A program made the translations under genes and the position numbers. The notes under the pieces are model-generated. The model was not told the origin of the DNA. It saw only the letters and a program-made list of their open reading frames with translations, and made no database searches. From Prostheceraeus crozeri (Eukaryota; Platyhelminthes; Polycladida; Euryleptidae): a stretch of 64,000 bases of DNA. Below are positions 52,406 to 63,190 of this stretch, in pieces. How positions within the stretch are numbered: position 1 is the first letter of the stretch; every line of letters begins with the position of its first letter. The stretch is taken from the NCBI GenBank assembly GCA_907163375.1, contig CAJQUW010001859.1:124001-188000 (forward strand), written 5' to 3'.

Positions 52406-54253
52406 CAATATAAAATTCGACACAGAAAGCAGATTTTATTGCTTAATGTGAAAAAACTTCGTAATAACACATTTCAACTGACTTTTTGTAAGATAAGCAT
52501 AATAGGCCTATAGATACAGGGTTAGTCAAAAGCAACACGACAACTTAGAATTGAAAATTCTGATGATAGTCACACTAACTGAACAAATGAACATGAAGAT
52601 GCGACACATGATCCGATTTGTATTAGCAGTTTCTTTAGCGGTTGTGCTGCCCTCGAAAAAAAATTGCTTAATCTTTCCACCAGCAAGGTCTCTCTGATCC
52701 TATTACTACAATGTACAGTATTATTGTTACTTTTTGATGTATACCGACTTATTTAGGCCTGTAGGAATAAGCATTTATTCAAATATAGACACCTGTGACA
52801 GATCACCGTGCGTAAAAATTAGATAATAGCATGCAAAAAAGACATTGATTATAATTTATAAATCACAGATCTGCGTTCCTTTAGTCAAATGAAACTGGAA
52901 TATCCTGAGAAAAAATAGTCACAGTTGCCACACCACTACCAATACGAACCTGGACTTTATTTTATCTTCTATCAGGACTATCCTTTCTGAATGTATGATA
53001 ACGATTGACGATAATTGATTCATTGATAATGTCGCTTTCTAGCCAAGGCGGAGATGCAAGAGGAAAATCCTCAGAGAAAAAGGCAGAGAAGAGGACACAA
53101 TCCTTCCGAAATTCATGCAGGATAGAGGAGGATTCTAGAAACTGCATCACTGATAAAGTGGAGTTTGAACTATAACATGTACAAGTTGCCAGTAATCATT
53201 TTTTAACTGTTTAAGGAACGGTTCGTAATAATCATGTCACAAAACATACGTGTGGATACTTTCAAATTATGTTACATTTGCATGCTCTTAATGTTGTAAT
53301 GATTAACTAAGCAATATATTCTAGAGTGAATGTTAACAACGGTCGACGTGAGTCTAATTAAATTAAACGGCCGGCGTTACTAAAATCGGTCGGCCGGTTC
53401 CAACCCTGTCTGTAGCATACTATTCATACGAATCATGCATGCAGTTAAGTACAGTAAGTCCATGATGCTATACTATGATCTCTGTATTGAAAGTATACAA
53501 ATTTACTGAAGAATGTCAATGCCTGATTAACATTTAATTAACGTGCATACTATGAGCAGGAATTGTAGTGGAAAAACTTTTTATGCCTTGCTTGCTTCTA
53601 TACTTATGTGTTCTGATTCATTATGTTGTATTCGCAGCAGACTTGTGTCAATTACTCATGAAATGTAGTTGATTGCAATTACAAATTACATCTCTATCAA
53701 TGTAATCGATTACAATTACAAATTACCGGTACTCCGTTTTTCTTCGATCACATTTCAATTAATTCAGAATTACTTTCGATAATTGTCAGCATTAAACTCT
53801 GCGTTTCCACGCCACTTCTTTTTCAAGGCAGATTTGCTTAGGTTAATTACAATTGCTCCCCGGAAAAGCAGGCGATGATATAGCATTGATATTAAATTAG
53901 CACCTTTTTATTCTCACCCAAGTTTTTTCGCCTTACAACTCTACTACGATTCAAACTGAAGATACAGGATTGGGATATCGAGACTTCTGGCTTCTAGGAG
54001 ACTTTGCCATGCTTGCAATTACCTGCTATGATTTAAATTTACTTGAAGATTTCAACTTTGTTTTTTTTCTCTTTTCTCCGAGAGGAGTAATTTTCTGATC
54101 TGCATTTTCAGTTCAGTTATTAAGATAAGAGGGAAAGAATATCATAAGACCGGCACTTCATTTAGATTTTGGAATTGTGTTTCGTCATAAATTTCTTTGA
54201 AAAAAGTACCGGTAGTTGCACACCCGGTAGGCTACACATATAAGTATAGTAAT
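52406..54253. other. Nested repeat debris, no gene
   Basis: Contains CAGGGTTAGTCAAAA near 52520 (a possible transposon terminus), a right terminus-like GGTTCCAACCCTG near 53397-53409, and more AATTGCAATTAC words near 53640-53730. No coding region is supported. Confidence 0.45.
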
Positions 54254-54463
54254 GCATGGAAAGGTGAAAGCAAAATTATTCTTCGGATGTTGTATATTAA
54301 AAACGGGCGTGTCATCTACATGTACGTCACAACATCCACATGAGTTGTATTTCACTCTACTTGCACTGAATGTGACAATTTCTTTAACGTTGATTCCTGT
54401 GAACATTTTATTTATTTTTAATATACAACACCCGAAGAAGAATTTTGCTTTCACCTTTCCATA
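54254..54463. repeat. Inverted repeat, about 47-bp arms
   Basis: The arm beginning ATGGAAAGGTGAAAGC (54254) is mirrored by GCTTTCACCTTTCCAT ending at 54463, with a spacer of about 115 bp. It is probably a small foldback or MITE. Confidence 0.8.
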
Positions 54464-54893
54464 TCAATAACCGGATGTGTGGAACCATATCAACTCATAG
54501 TAATGCATTTTTTTGACGAGGAGAGTCACGTAATTTAAGCAACTTGAGGAACGAATGTTAAGCTGTGCTGACTGCAAAATAATCGCAATTACCTCTCAAT
54601 TACATGGCTAAAAATGTTATTGATTGCGATTATAAATTACTCATCAGAAATGTAATTGATTACAATTACTAATTACATTAATTGTGATTGCGATTACGCA
54701 ATTGTAACAAGAATTACAACACAGTCGTTTACAGCTGGAGAGTTGGAATTTTACGAGTAATATAGTTCACCTTCACTCGGTAGCAAATTCTTCATTATGA
54801 TTTTATATCTTTTTTATTCCCCTTCGTATAAAACGTTGCGAATCATTTGAAATATTTTAATATTTTGACATCAAAATTATTCACTGTGATTTT

Positions 54894-55100
54894 AGGGCTT
54901 CTTTGTGTCCCTTTGTAATCATTTGAAATATTCTCTTATTTATAGATTAATTTGCTCTTCAGGAGTTCATTGCTTGTCCACTTGATTTTGTTAACCCCTG
55001 AAGAAGGGACATATGTCCTGAACGCTTGAACAGCAAATAAATCTAAAAATAAGAGAGTATTTCAAATGATTACAAAGGGACATAAAGAAACCACTAAATC
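54894..55100. repeat. Inverted repeat, about 60-bp arms
   Basis: The arm with CCCTTTGTAATCATTTGAAA (near 54917) is matched in reverse near 55060-55082. The loop contains CCTGAAGAAGGGACATATGT, a word often found near 3-prime ends of Penelope-like elements. Confidence 0.75.
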
Positions 55101-56900
55101 ATAATAAATAATTTTAATGTCTAAATAGGCTGTGTCTCATAATCTAAATTTCATTGGAGATTATCAAATGCATAATGAAACTAATAGAAATTAAAACAAA
55201 TGATCGCCGAAAGTTTTAGGCCTACTTACTTTGAATGATTAGCTTCATATCTTCATTGTCCGGAAACAGCCGAGTGTCGAAGTAAGGACTCGATTGTTAA
55301 GCATATTCAGATGCTACTTGGAAGATGCTCCTACACAAATTGATCAGTCTAAAAAATGCAGCAGAACAAGAGGTATGAATATGTGAAATTGCATGCCGGA
55401 ATGTAAAACATTTGCTTCAACATCTCAAGTTGATAATATTTGTTAGTATGTGAGTGCGCCTAAATGTGAGTGGATGTAGGCCTATGTGTATACGCCGAAT
55501 ATCTGCGTAAAATTACAGTGCTGTAGTGCATACACAATAATAAATCTTAAAATACTTATGCTTATACTTATTAATTAATGCAAAATTATGGAAATTTTCA
55601 ATAGGACTACTATAAAACAAATGGTAATTAGATGATAAATGAGAACTAAGTAAAAACTTATTGAAGTAGACTTTTAAAAGTAAAATTATCATCAGGCCAT
55701 GGAACAACATTTGCCGATGTATATGCCATCACGATATACATGTAGTTGTAGACAGACTACATACAGTATGAAGCTAAATGTGCGTATGTGTAGCCTATCT
55801 TCAAAATTTTGTGAAATAGATCTGAATCTGAATTGTTTCGAAAATTCCATTCTTATTTTATTTTTTATTTCATTCATTAACCAATTTAATATGAATTTAA
55901 GTACTGAAACTTACATGTTGTTGCGATGAAAGATTTGACACACAGAAGCATTTGAGCTTGAACCACGGAGTTGATAAACGAAGAAGCAACAAGTCATGGA
56001 GTACTCATGAAGTCTATGGAGTTCAAATGTATTTTGATTGTCTTATTCGAAAGAAATTCTGTTCTGGCATCCAACAGCACCATTTCTCTTTGTTTCCAGT
56101 GCATCATTTAGGTAAGCTATTCAAGTTTCTTCAAATCCATATCGCAGATCTATCGGATGAAGTTTTGCTTCCGTTTGAAGAATCCATTGCCACGACGAGG
56201 GCTGTACGTAATCCGCATGTGTCACTAAATTTGATACTGTACACGATGAATAAGAATTTGAAGAAGATAAAGTAGGCAACACTGAGACTAGCGGTCTCTA
56301 CAGACAGATGAAGGATAGCAGCAGTGGCGTGCGCAATGAAAGTCCACAATGTTGAAGTCTGCTATATTTGACGTAACATCGCAATCATGTCAGTTTCTCC
56401 ATGCTTGACGCTTGTGTGTGGCTGGAGATAAAGCGCCAGCATCATCGATCCATGCTACCTGTTCCATCTGTAGCTGTCAGCAGGCGAAGGCGAACAAAGA
56501 CGTGCGGGCTGCCGAAATTGGGATAGGGATGAATTAGCTGTCTATGAAAGCAAGAAGGGCGGTGGTGAAATTGCACAACAGAACTTGGCTGTGTAAAAGC
56601 TTTCAAAATCACATCGCTTTCGCAAATTTTGGATGTAGAGTATAGCCTCTACTAAATGTAAACTGTTGGTTCTCATCAATTGATGAAACCAATAGAAAAC
56701 TCAGAGCTTCAAAAGTTTCGAGCATTTAAAAGACGATTTAATTCCAAAACTTAATACTTGTGAAATGCGAATTTCATTATTGGGAGATTTAAGTGACAAT
56801 AACAATTGGTTACCTATGTAAAAATATTGTCGTGCGAAATAGACATAGACCATTCAATATTTATGATGCCTCACGAATATGGGTGTGTATGCACGTACAT
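55101..56900. other. Host/repeat sequence, no gene supported
   Basis: Open frames at 55699-55929 and 55952-56275 show no domain. At 56322 CAGTGGCGTGCG matches the first 12 bp of the hAT terminus at 8862, suggesting a solo end of a related element. Confidence 0.4.
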
Positions 56901-56921
56901 GATATAATGCGACAGAAGAGA

Positions 56922-56970
56922 GAGAGAGAGAGGTAGTGAGAGAGGGAGGGAGGAAGGGGGGAAGAGGATG
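56922..56970. repeat. Purine-rich (GA)n tract
   Basis: GAGAGAGAG runs followed by GGGAGGGAGGAAGGGG; simple repeat. Confidence 0.9.
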
Positions 56971-57229
56971 ATCAGAAATGGAGGAAATAGGAAATGAGGA
57001 TAGGAATGCTGAACAATCATAAAATTCTTCCTTTCTAGGAAACCGAAGCGCGCGTAGATGAATCTAATTCTGTGTGATAAACTCTCCCGATTTGGTAGAT
57101 AATGACACTATCGTATCGCTTTTCACCGGGAGAAAGTCAACCGGGACATCCCGCTAAGGAGGAAGACATCCCAGGAGCATTTGTGACGCAATATTGGCAT
57201 CATGTGATGCCAATTAGGACAAATTAGAC

Positions 57230-57475
57230 CTGCTACGTAGCTGCCACGTTTCGCTACTTTCCATTAGCTACCGAACAAATTGCAACGTAGCTGCTACGTC
57301 TCGCTACCTTGTATTTGCTACCGAAAAATATCAACGTAGCTGCTACGTTCCGCTACCTTGCATTCGCTACCGAAGAAAATGCTACGTAGCTGCTACGTTG
57401 CAGTTGCGTAGCACAGACACGCTACCTACTGCAACCAATGCTACCATCTGCTACGTAGGTGCTACGTAGCATTGT
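57230..57475. repeat. Right subterminal GCTACGT array
   Basis: Repeats with TAGCTGCTACGT and CGCTACCTTG spaced about 55 bp. They mirror the left array at 49590-49945 and support the two ends belonging to one element. Confidence 0.75.
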
Positions 57476-57488
57476 TGGCCGGGATCTA

Positions 57489-58900
57489 TCCCATACATTG
57501 ATAATCATTTCCATTTGAAATAGTTGTTAATATATAGGTTTTGTCAGGTTTCAATTAGGTGTTTTGGGTTTCTTATCTAAAACAAAACATGAACAAAATT
57601 CTGAAAATGGTTTATTAAAAGACAACAAAGAAAGAATTGAAAACTGGTTTGGTCAGAATTTTATATATGTCTCTGCGTAATGTTTTCGTATATCCTACGG
57701 TATTCGGACAGATTGAAATTCCTTTGATATACTTTCTCGAAATTTCGACTTATAATTCCACAGCTGTAGTCTCCTATACAGAGCTGGAACTGGATCTCGC
57801 ACGGATGACAAGGGTTATCGCTTTGTACACGCAACCATCCTTAATGGAACTATCGATTACGTTACTTGAGTGCAATCAAGAATTCTTCAACAAGCCCATT
57901 ATTAATTATTATGTGATTGCATACAGGGCCTATGTATCGTGCGTGATATTGTTAATCTACATGATGAATTAAATGTTTGAGATTTCCTAATCCGATTGTC
58001 TAAATCTGTATTGCATTATAAATATGGAAAAGGATTATTGGACAAAAATCATTGTTTTATTTGAAACATAGAAATCACAAATTGTTTTCATTCAATGGTT
58101 CGCAATTGTTCATAGTGGAATGGTTTAATTAGACAATGATCTTATCCTCAGAACACACAACCAAGGAAACATCAATATGATTGCCCTCGTAAGTGGAACA
58201 ACGGAGATAAATCAGTGAGGACACGATTGATCAATGAACGTTCTCTAAGTTCTCAAAATTACTTCAACAAAAGATTTGGTAGAACAGTCTTTTTATGAAC
58301 TGTAATAATGAAGCAGACAGAAACAATCTAATTTCTGCTGTTTCTCTTTCCTCCGATAATTAGATATGTGTCTGATTAGAATATCTGGTTCGGATGTTTT
58401 CACTCTCGATTTCATTAATTTCATTCATTGTTTTCTCAGTTTTAATTTGAAAAAATAGTATATCAGATATAATGTCAATAACTCTATATCTGCATGCATT
58501 CACTGCTTATTTGTTTTATTTTGGTATATCATATCTGGATAAAGTATATTTACAAGCATCATTCGTCGACATCTATTGGCCTTGGAAATTGCATCACACA
58601 ATGATTCAACTTAGAAACACAGTCCATCGGTCAGCGAGATTGACATGGATTACAAAATTCATTGCTACCGAAATTGTATTTGAAATAAAACACTAAAATT
58701 TCGGCTGAGAATGTTTTTCGATAGAGTAGTACACTTAACATAACAATTTTTGTGCGCTTAAGACACTTCCTAGTATTCATTTGATCTCTTAAAATAGTAG
58801 ATTGTAACTTACCCCAAGCAGCATTTTTCATATTGCTATTGAACAGGTGAAGATATAGACTTACCAATCGCTCCATTATAGAAAGCTCAAAGCGAACGCT
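57489..58900. other. Host sequence, no gene recognised
   Basis: A 111-codon frame at 57637-57972 and a 74-codon frame at 58472-58696 show no family motif; either could be chance. Confidence 0.4.
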
Positions 58901-58903
58901 TAC

Positions 58904-59142
58904 TGTAAACTGTAAATATCCGTAAAATTAACAGCTAAAATTAGTTTCACGGTTTTTTACAGTCTCAACAGTTAATATCCGTAAAAACAGACGTTTGCTT
59001 TATCTGATATGAATAGATTTCAACTGTTACGTCATCACTCATTACGTGATGACGTCATCATTTTAACAGATATTTACGGATATTTTCTGTGAAGTTTAAA
59101 GGCTATTTTCGCTGTTTTTAACGGTGTACAATTTACAGTGTA
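58904..59142. mobile_element. MITE-like foldback element
   Basis: The left end ACTGTAAACTGTAAAT... and right end ...TACAATTTACAGT are imperfect inverted repeats of about 35 bp. Internal ATATCCGTAAA words occur in both orientations, and the centre holds CATCAC...GTGATG and TGACGTCA. No coding capacity. Confidence 0.6.
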
Positions 59143-60190
59143 CCTTAGCGTTATCATAGCGTTGTTTATCAATATATTTGGCAAGTGTTTCAGGATAACT
59201 TAACCATTGTAATTATCAATAGTTCTATTTCTATGTCCTGAAATAAGCGTCTGCATACAACTACAGAGCGATAAAAAATTTTAACAGCCATGTAGCGATA
59301 AATTCTTCGATAATATTTATTGTACAATGAGGGTCATTTATCGTCCATCGAGCAATAATGCTCTATATCATTAATAGATGCATTAAAATCTCTTTTCTGT
59401 CTGCCTGATGAGTTTCAATTTTGTCAACACGCAATCATCAGCTGCACTTCTATCATGCTAGTATTGATAGACAACGAACTCAATGGTTACTGAAGTTGAA
59501 ACATTTTCATACAGAGTACTACAACACAACTTTAACAATTTAACACTTTACCTTTTTTACAATTTAGCATAATCTGCATTTTAAACAAACTATGCATTGC
59601 CCATAAAAGGCAGATGGTACTATGCGTTTACACCGGCAGACATTAAATGGCAGTAACTTGTCAAATTTTTTGACTATCCCACTGCTACTCTATAGCAAAA
59701 TTTTAGCGGGATTTGTGTAAGAAAATCTTCCTTCCCCACTTGTAATTTTTTTTTGATTCAATCAGCGCTTCTTAGGAGGGACTGAACCGCACTTTAATAG
59801 TCCATTGAACATATGATCCCTTTCAAATGTTTGAAGGTTTTTAAGCACTAAGGCTTGAAAGGATCTAAAGAACACCGGGACGACCTCCGGGTCGTGATAA
59901 TTGTCTCCATAATATTGCTCTATATATGCTGGTATAGTGCAATATCACTTCTTAATTGCATGTAATGATTCTATAGGTGGCAGGCTTACACAAAAGCTTA
60001 TTACCTAAAAATTCATTATCTATAATTTAGAGGCACGTTCAAAGTCACATCACCTGAGAACACAGCGAGGTCAACAGACATTGTTGGAATAATGGGCAAG
60101 CACAAAGAGTTGTCGACACAATTGACGATACAACATTTGTGTCCACATAACCAAGAACAGAGGTCGAGAATTTTCTCGATGAAGTCTTTC
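59143..60190. other. Host sequence downstream of GPCR gene
   Basis: No gene recognised; it may include the GPCR 3-prime untranslated region, since the gene ends at 60191 on the minus strand. Confidence 0.4.
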
Positions 60191-61432
60191 TCAGTACGTG
60201 TCATCTTCTTCCAAGTGAATTCTTCCAACGTCGCTTTCATCTCCATAGTGGCAATGGCTGTTAATCATTATATTGCTGCTATCGCTGGCTTTTCGTCCAT
60301 CGTTTTCAACCGTTAGTCGATTTCGTAGCCGGCCCCGTGCGAAGTGATGTCTTGGAGCATCAGTTTGAGTCAATTCTCGGGTGAGTGCGTGTCTACGACG
60401 GCAACAGAAGATATGTCGCAGTTCGTCGCGGTAAATCTTACTGGACATGCAGTAGATGAAGAAGTTGCACAAGGAGTCCAGACTAACAAGAAGTTCACTC
60501 ACTATATGATAAATTTCCAGAGCATGGGCGAGTGTAGAGTTGGGTGAAATACTTAGAAAACAAAAGATGAATGTAAATGCTAATGGCAATTCAAACGCTG
60601 CAAACGCTACTGTCAAACCCAATATAGTCTTCGTTGCGGAGGAGTAACGCGTGTTTTTCTTGTTTTTGAAGCTGCCACCATGTGCAGCTTTGCTTTGTAG
60701 TTCGATGCTGAGACCGATCTGACGGACGGTGAAATAAGAGAAAATGGACACAAGAATGACTGGCAGAACAGTTCGCATGAAGAGCGCTAAACCCTCAAGG
60801 ATTTTAAGACTTGAGGAATCGTCATGCATGAACCAGACATCGATCAGACTAATGTGACTTTGCAAACAATTGCGAACACGAACTTTAAAAGCGTACGTTA
60901 AAGCAATCGATTCTACCAACCAAATAATCAAGAAAACAAAGAAAGTGATTGTTATTCCAGTTGGTTTGTAGATATTCATTCGTTTCATTCGTAGTGGTTT
61001 CCAGATAACAAAAAATCTGGCACATCCAATAACCGCGATCCACCAATTCCGTAAGGATAAGAAAGTGTGCCCAGCGACTTTACAAAATATCTTGAGCCAC
61101 AAACGTGTGGCATGTTGAGTAAAAAGCTCAACTGTTTCTGGCAGGAATGAGAGCAGCGTGTACAAAACCTCAGCTACAGACAACAACAGAAGCAAGCGGC
61201 ACATTTCAGGACCACCGATTCGTCTTCGAATCAACACGATGAGGGACAAAACATTGCTAAAGAAACCCAGGACGTGGATAACAATGTCAGCTACCTCGGG
61301 ACCGCCAATTCCATCCAGCGCGCTATCAGTGTGATTGCCTTGGTGAGCAGTGCTTGAGCAATTAATGGATTCGTAGGAAATAACTCCAAATTGCAAACGA
61401 GGATCGAATTCGGATCCATTCGAGTCAAACAT
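60191..61432 (-). CDS. Rhodopsin-family GPCR, neuropeptide-receptor-like
   Basis: A 413-aa, single-exon coding region. The N-terminus has three N-glycosylation sites (NGS, NCS, NHT). TM1 has the conserved Asn (FFSNVLSLIVLI), Cys117 and Cys189 can form the ECL1-ECL2 disulfide, and TM6/TM7 are present with NFFIY in place of NPxxY. The DRY position reads CARF, so the acidic residue is absent. A Cys-rich CCRRR stretch after TM7 may be palmitoylated. A good splice acceptor (TTCTGTTTCAG) lies 25 bp upstream of the ATG, so a 5-prime non-coding exon is likely. The ligand is unknown; overall it resembles peptide (FMRFamide-type) receptors of marine invertebrates. It is the only host gene I can support here. 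Confidence 0.88.
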   Translation of the reverse strand: MFDSNGSEFDPRLQFGVISYESINCSSTAHQGNHTDSALDGIGGPEVADIVIHVLGFFSNVLSLIVLIRRRIGGPEMCRLLLLLSVAEVLYTLLSFLPETVELFTQHATRLWLKIFCKVAGHTFLSLRNWWIAVIGCARFFVIWKPLRMKRMNIYKPTGITITFFVFLIIWLVESIALTYAFKVRVRNCLQSHISLIDVWFMHDDSSSLKILEGLALFMRTVLPVILVSIFSYFTVRQIGLSIELQSKAAHGGSFKNKKNTRYSSATKTILGLTVAFAAFELPLAFTFIFCFLSISPNSTLAHALEIYHIVSELLVSLDSLCNFFIYCMSSKIYRDELRHIFCCRRRHALTRELTQTDAPRHHFARGRLRNRLTVENDGRKASDSSNIMINSHCHYGDESDVGRIHLEEDDTY

Positions 61433-61457
61433 TGGCTTCCGGAAATCCTTTTCAACA

Positions 61458-62033
61458 CTGAAACAGAAGCAAAAGAACTCTCATAATGGAATTATATACT
61501 GAAGAATGATTGTACAAGTTATCTCCCCATATTTTCAAATTTGTCTAAAACTTTTGCAAGTTAATCAATCATCTTATATGCAGAAATACGGACCTAAAAG
61601 TATTTTCTAGCAACATGAAAAATTTCATGCAGATTGAATGAATACTGAAAGAATCAGAGGTGCTAATGTAAAGCGTAATAAATGTTCGCAGATCAACAGG
61701 TCAGAAGAATCCTCTACGGTTTCCGTGAATGCATCGTATCGTGTTTTCTTGTGTATCATCTAATCAGCTGCTATTTGAGACGATGCTACGATTTCTCAGA
61801 ACACTGTTGTTGAGGTTATGCTTTACTAGGCCAAGGTCATTTAGCTATCAAAGTCTGCAAGATCGAATGCAAGTGCTCTTATTTTTTATGAACTCAATTT
61901 GTGACTTCATAGGAAGATATGTGGCTATTCATTTGATTCGTTGTGCTTCATTATATTGTAATTCTCAAAACAATTTCAAGCAAATTCAATTGTTTAGTTG
62001 ACCTTGCCCGATGTGCATGGTTCTAGTCCTGCA
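61458..62033. other. Upstream region or intron of GPCR gene
   Basis: Probably intron between a 5-prime non-coding exon and the coding exon. No gene recognised. Confidence 0.4.
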
Positions 62034-62755
62034 GCCAGACCGAGTTTCTGCAGGGAACGAGGCCGAAAATGGTACTTTCACAGAATGATGTACACCCAAT
62101 GGCTGCTACGAATCAGCGTGTCTGCCGAGTTCTTCCTGGCTCATCTTCTTGTGGACAAGATCAAAGAAATACACATGCAGATCCAATGGGAGACAGATTG
62201 AAGTTTTTCGGTAAAAATGATCTTTTCCGTATTTTTACATGTTATGTTGAAAATACTAAGTCTAGAGCCATGAATTTGGTATGGAATGTCTTTAGGTCAT
62301 TTCCTATGATGTGCATGTGTTATTATCATGCCTCTGATCGGCAATATTTACGAGAATGTGACTAAATATCGGTTGAATTGCTCAAAATACTTTGCCTGTG
62401 TCTACCGACATCAGGTGGCTTGCCAAATCTGAATGTGTTTAGCTTCATAGACGGGGGTGCATGAACGAAAAGGAACGTGAAGGAACGTGCACGAACGTGA
62501 AGGAAATGGCCTGGAGACATTCCATGTCAAAAATGATGACTATGGACTAAGTACTTTTCGCGCAAATCTGAGAAAACATAGAAGCAAAAACTGAAATCTA
62601 TACGTCTCATTGGATCAATATGCGTTTTTCTTTGATCGTGTCTGACAAAAAGAGAAACCGGGAAGAACTCGGTAGACACGCAGATTCGCAGTAGCCATTG
62701 GGCGCACATCATTCCGTGAAAGTCTCATTTTCGGCCTTGTTCCTTGCAGAAATTC
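62034..62755. repeat. Inverted pair of a host repeat
   Basis: A segment of about 180 bp from 62034 (with GGCCGAAAATG, CCCAATGGCT, CGAGTTCTTCC) recurs inverted at about 62560-62755. It is diverged by many point changes and carries unrelated spacer between. Family unknown. Confidence 0.75.
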
Positions 62756-63118
62756 GTTCTGGCTGCTGGACTCTTCTTCTTCCTTAAACAACTTAATTTT
62801 CTTTATATTATTATTTGATAATGAAGAATATTCTTCAGGACCCTCACGCCGAACCCTCTGACGATAGGATGAGAAAATAGGCCGAGTGGAAGACCGGTTT
62901 CGCTTTACTTGAAAAATAAGCTTTATCAATTCTACGTTGTTAGATGACAAATTACATGCAACTGAATAATATACAGAAGTCATAGGTTAATGATCGCTTC
63001 TCAATAGCGATCTAAGATTTCGGTGCGTTGTATAGGATGCTGTTACTTTGGTATTGGATATGCGAGATTGGCAGAGACGAAGCACTCTTTGACTGCATTG
63101 TCCATGTGGTAGTACGTA

Positions 63119-63190
63119 CATCCAGTTGAACAAAAACAGTAAGCTTCGATTAGTACTAATCGAAGCTTACTGTTATTGTTCAACTGGATG
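63119..63190. repeat. 72-bp near-perfect palindrome
   Basis: Two 36-bp arms meet at 63154/63155 with a single mismatched pair (A/A within AACAA[A/T]AACAG) and no loop. The core includes AAGCTTCGATTAGT. It coincides with the C-terminal end of the adjacent Penelope-like reading frame. Confidence 0.95.

Larger units (their letters stand above)
49570..57485. mobile_element. 7.9 kb element with 14-bp inverted ends and subterminal arrays
   Basis: The left end ATCCCGGCCAACAA and right end TTGTTGGCCGGGAT are perfect inverted repeats, flanked by CTA on both sides (49567-49569, 57486-57488), a possible 3-bp target duplication. Both subterminal regions are made of GCTACGTAGC/GCTACCTTGC-type repeats, a structure typical of CACTA-like elements, although the terminal sequence is not CACTA. 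No transposase is recognised; the interior contains a nested hAT and other repeats. The two ends might instead belong to two elements. Confidence 0.55.

Noticed and set aside
55699-56275. Possible host exons
   Set aside because: No recognisable domain or convincing splice signals; left as unannotated host sequence.
62069-62983. Frames in the inverted host repeat containing RVCRVLPG-like peptides
   Set aside because: Both arms of a diverged non-coding repeat give similar short frames; no sign of a gene.
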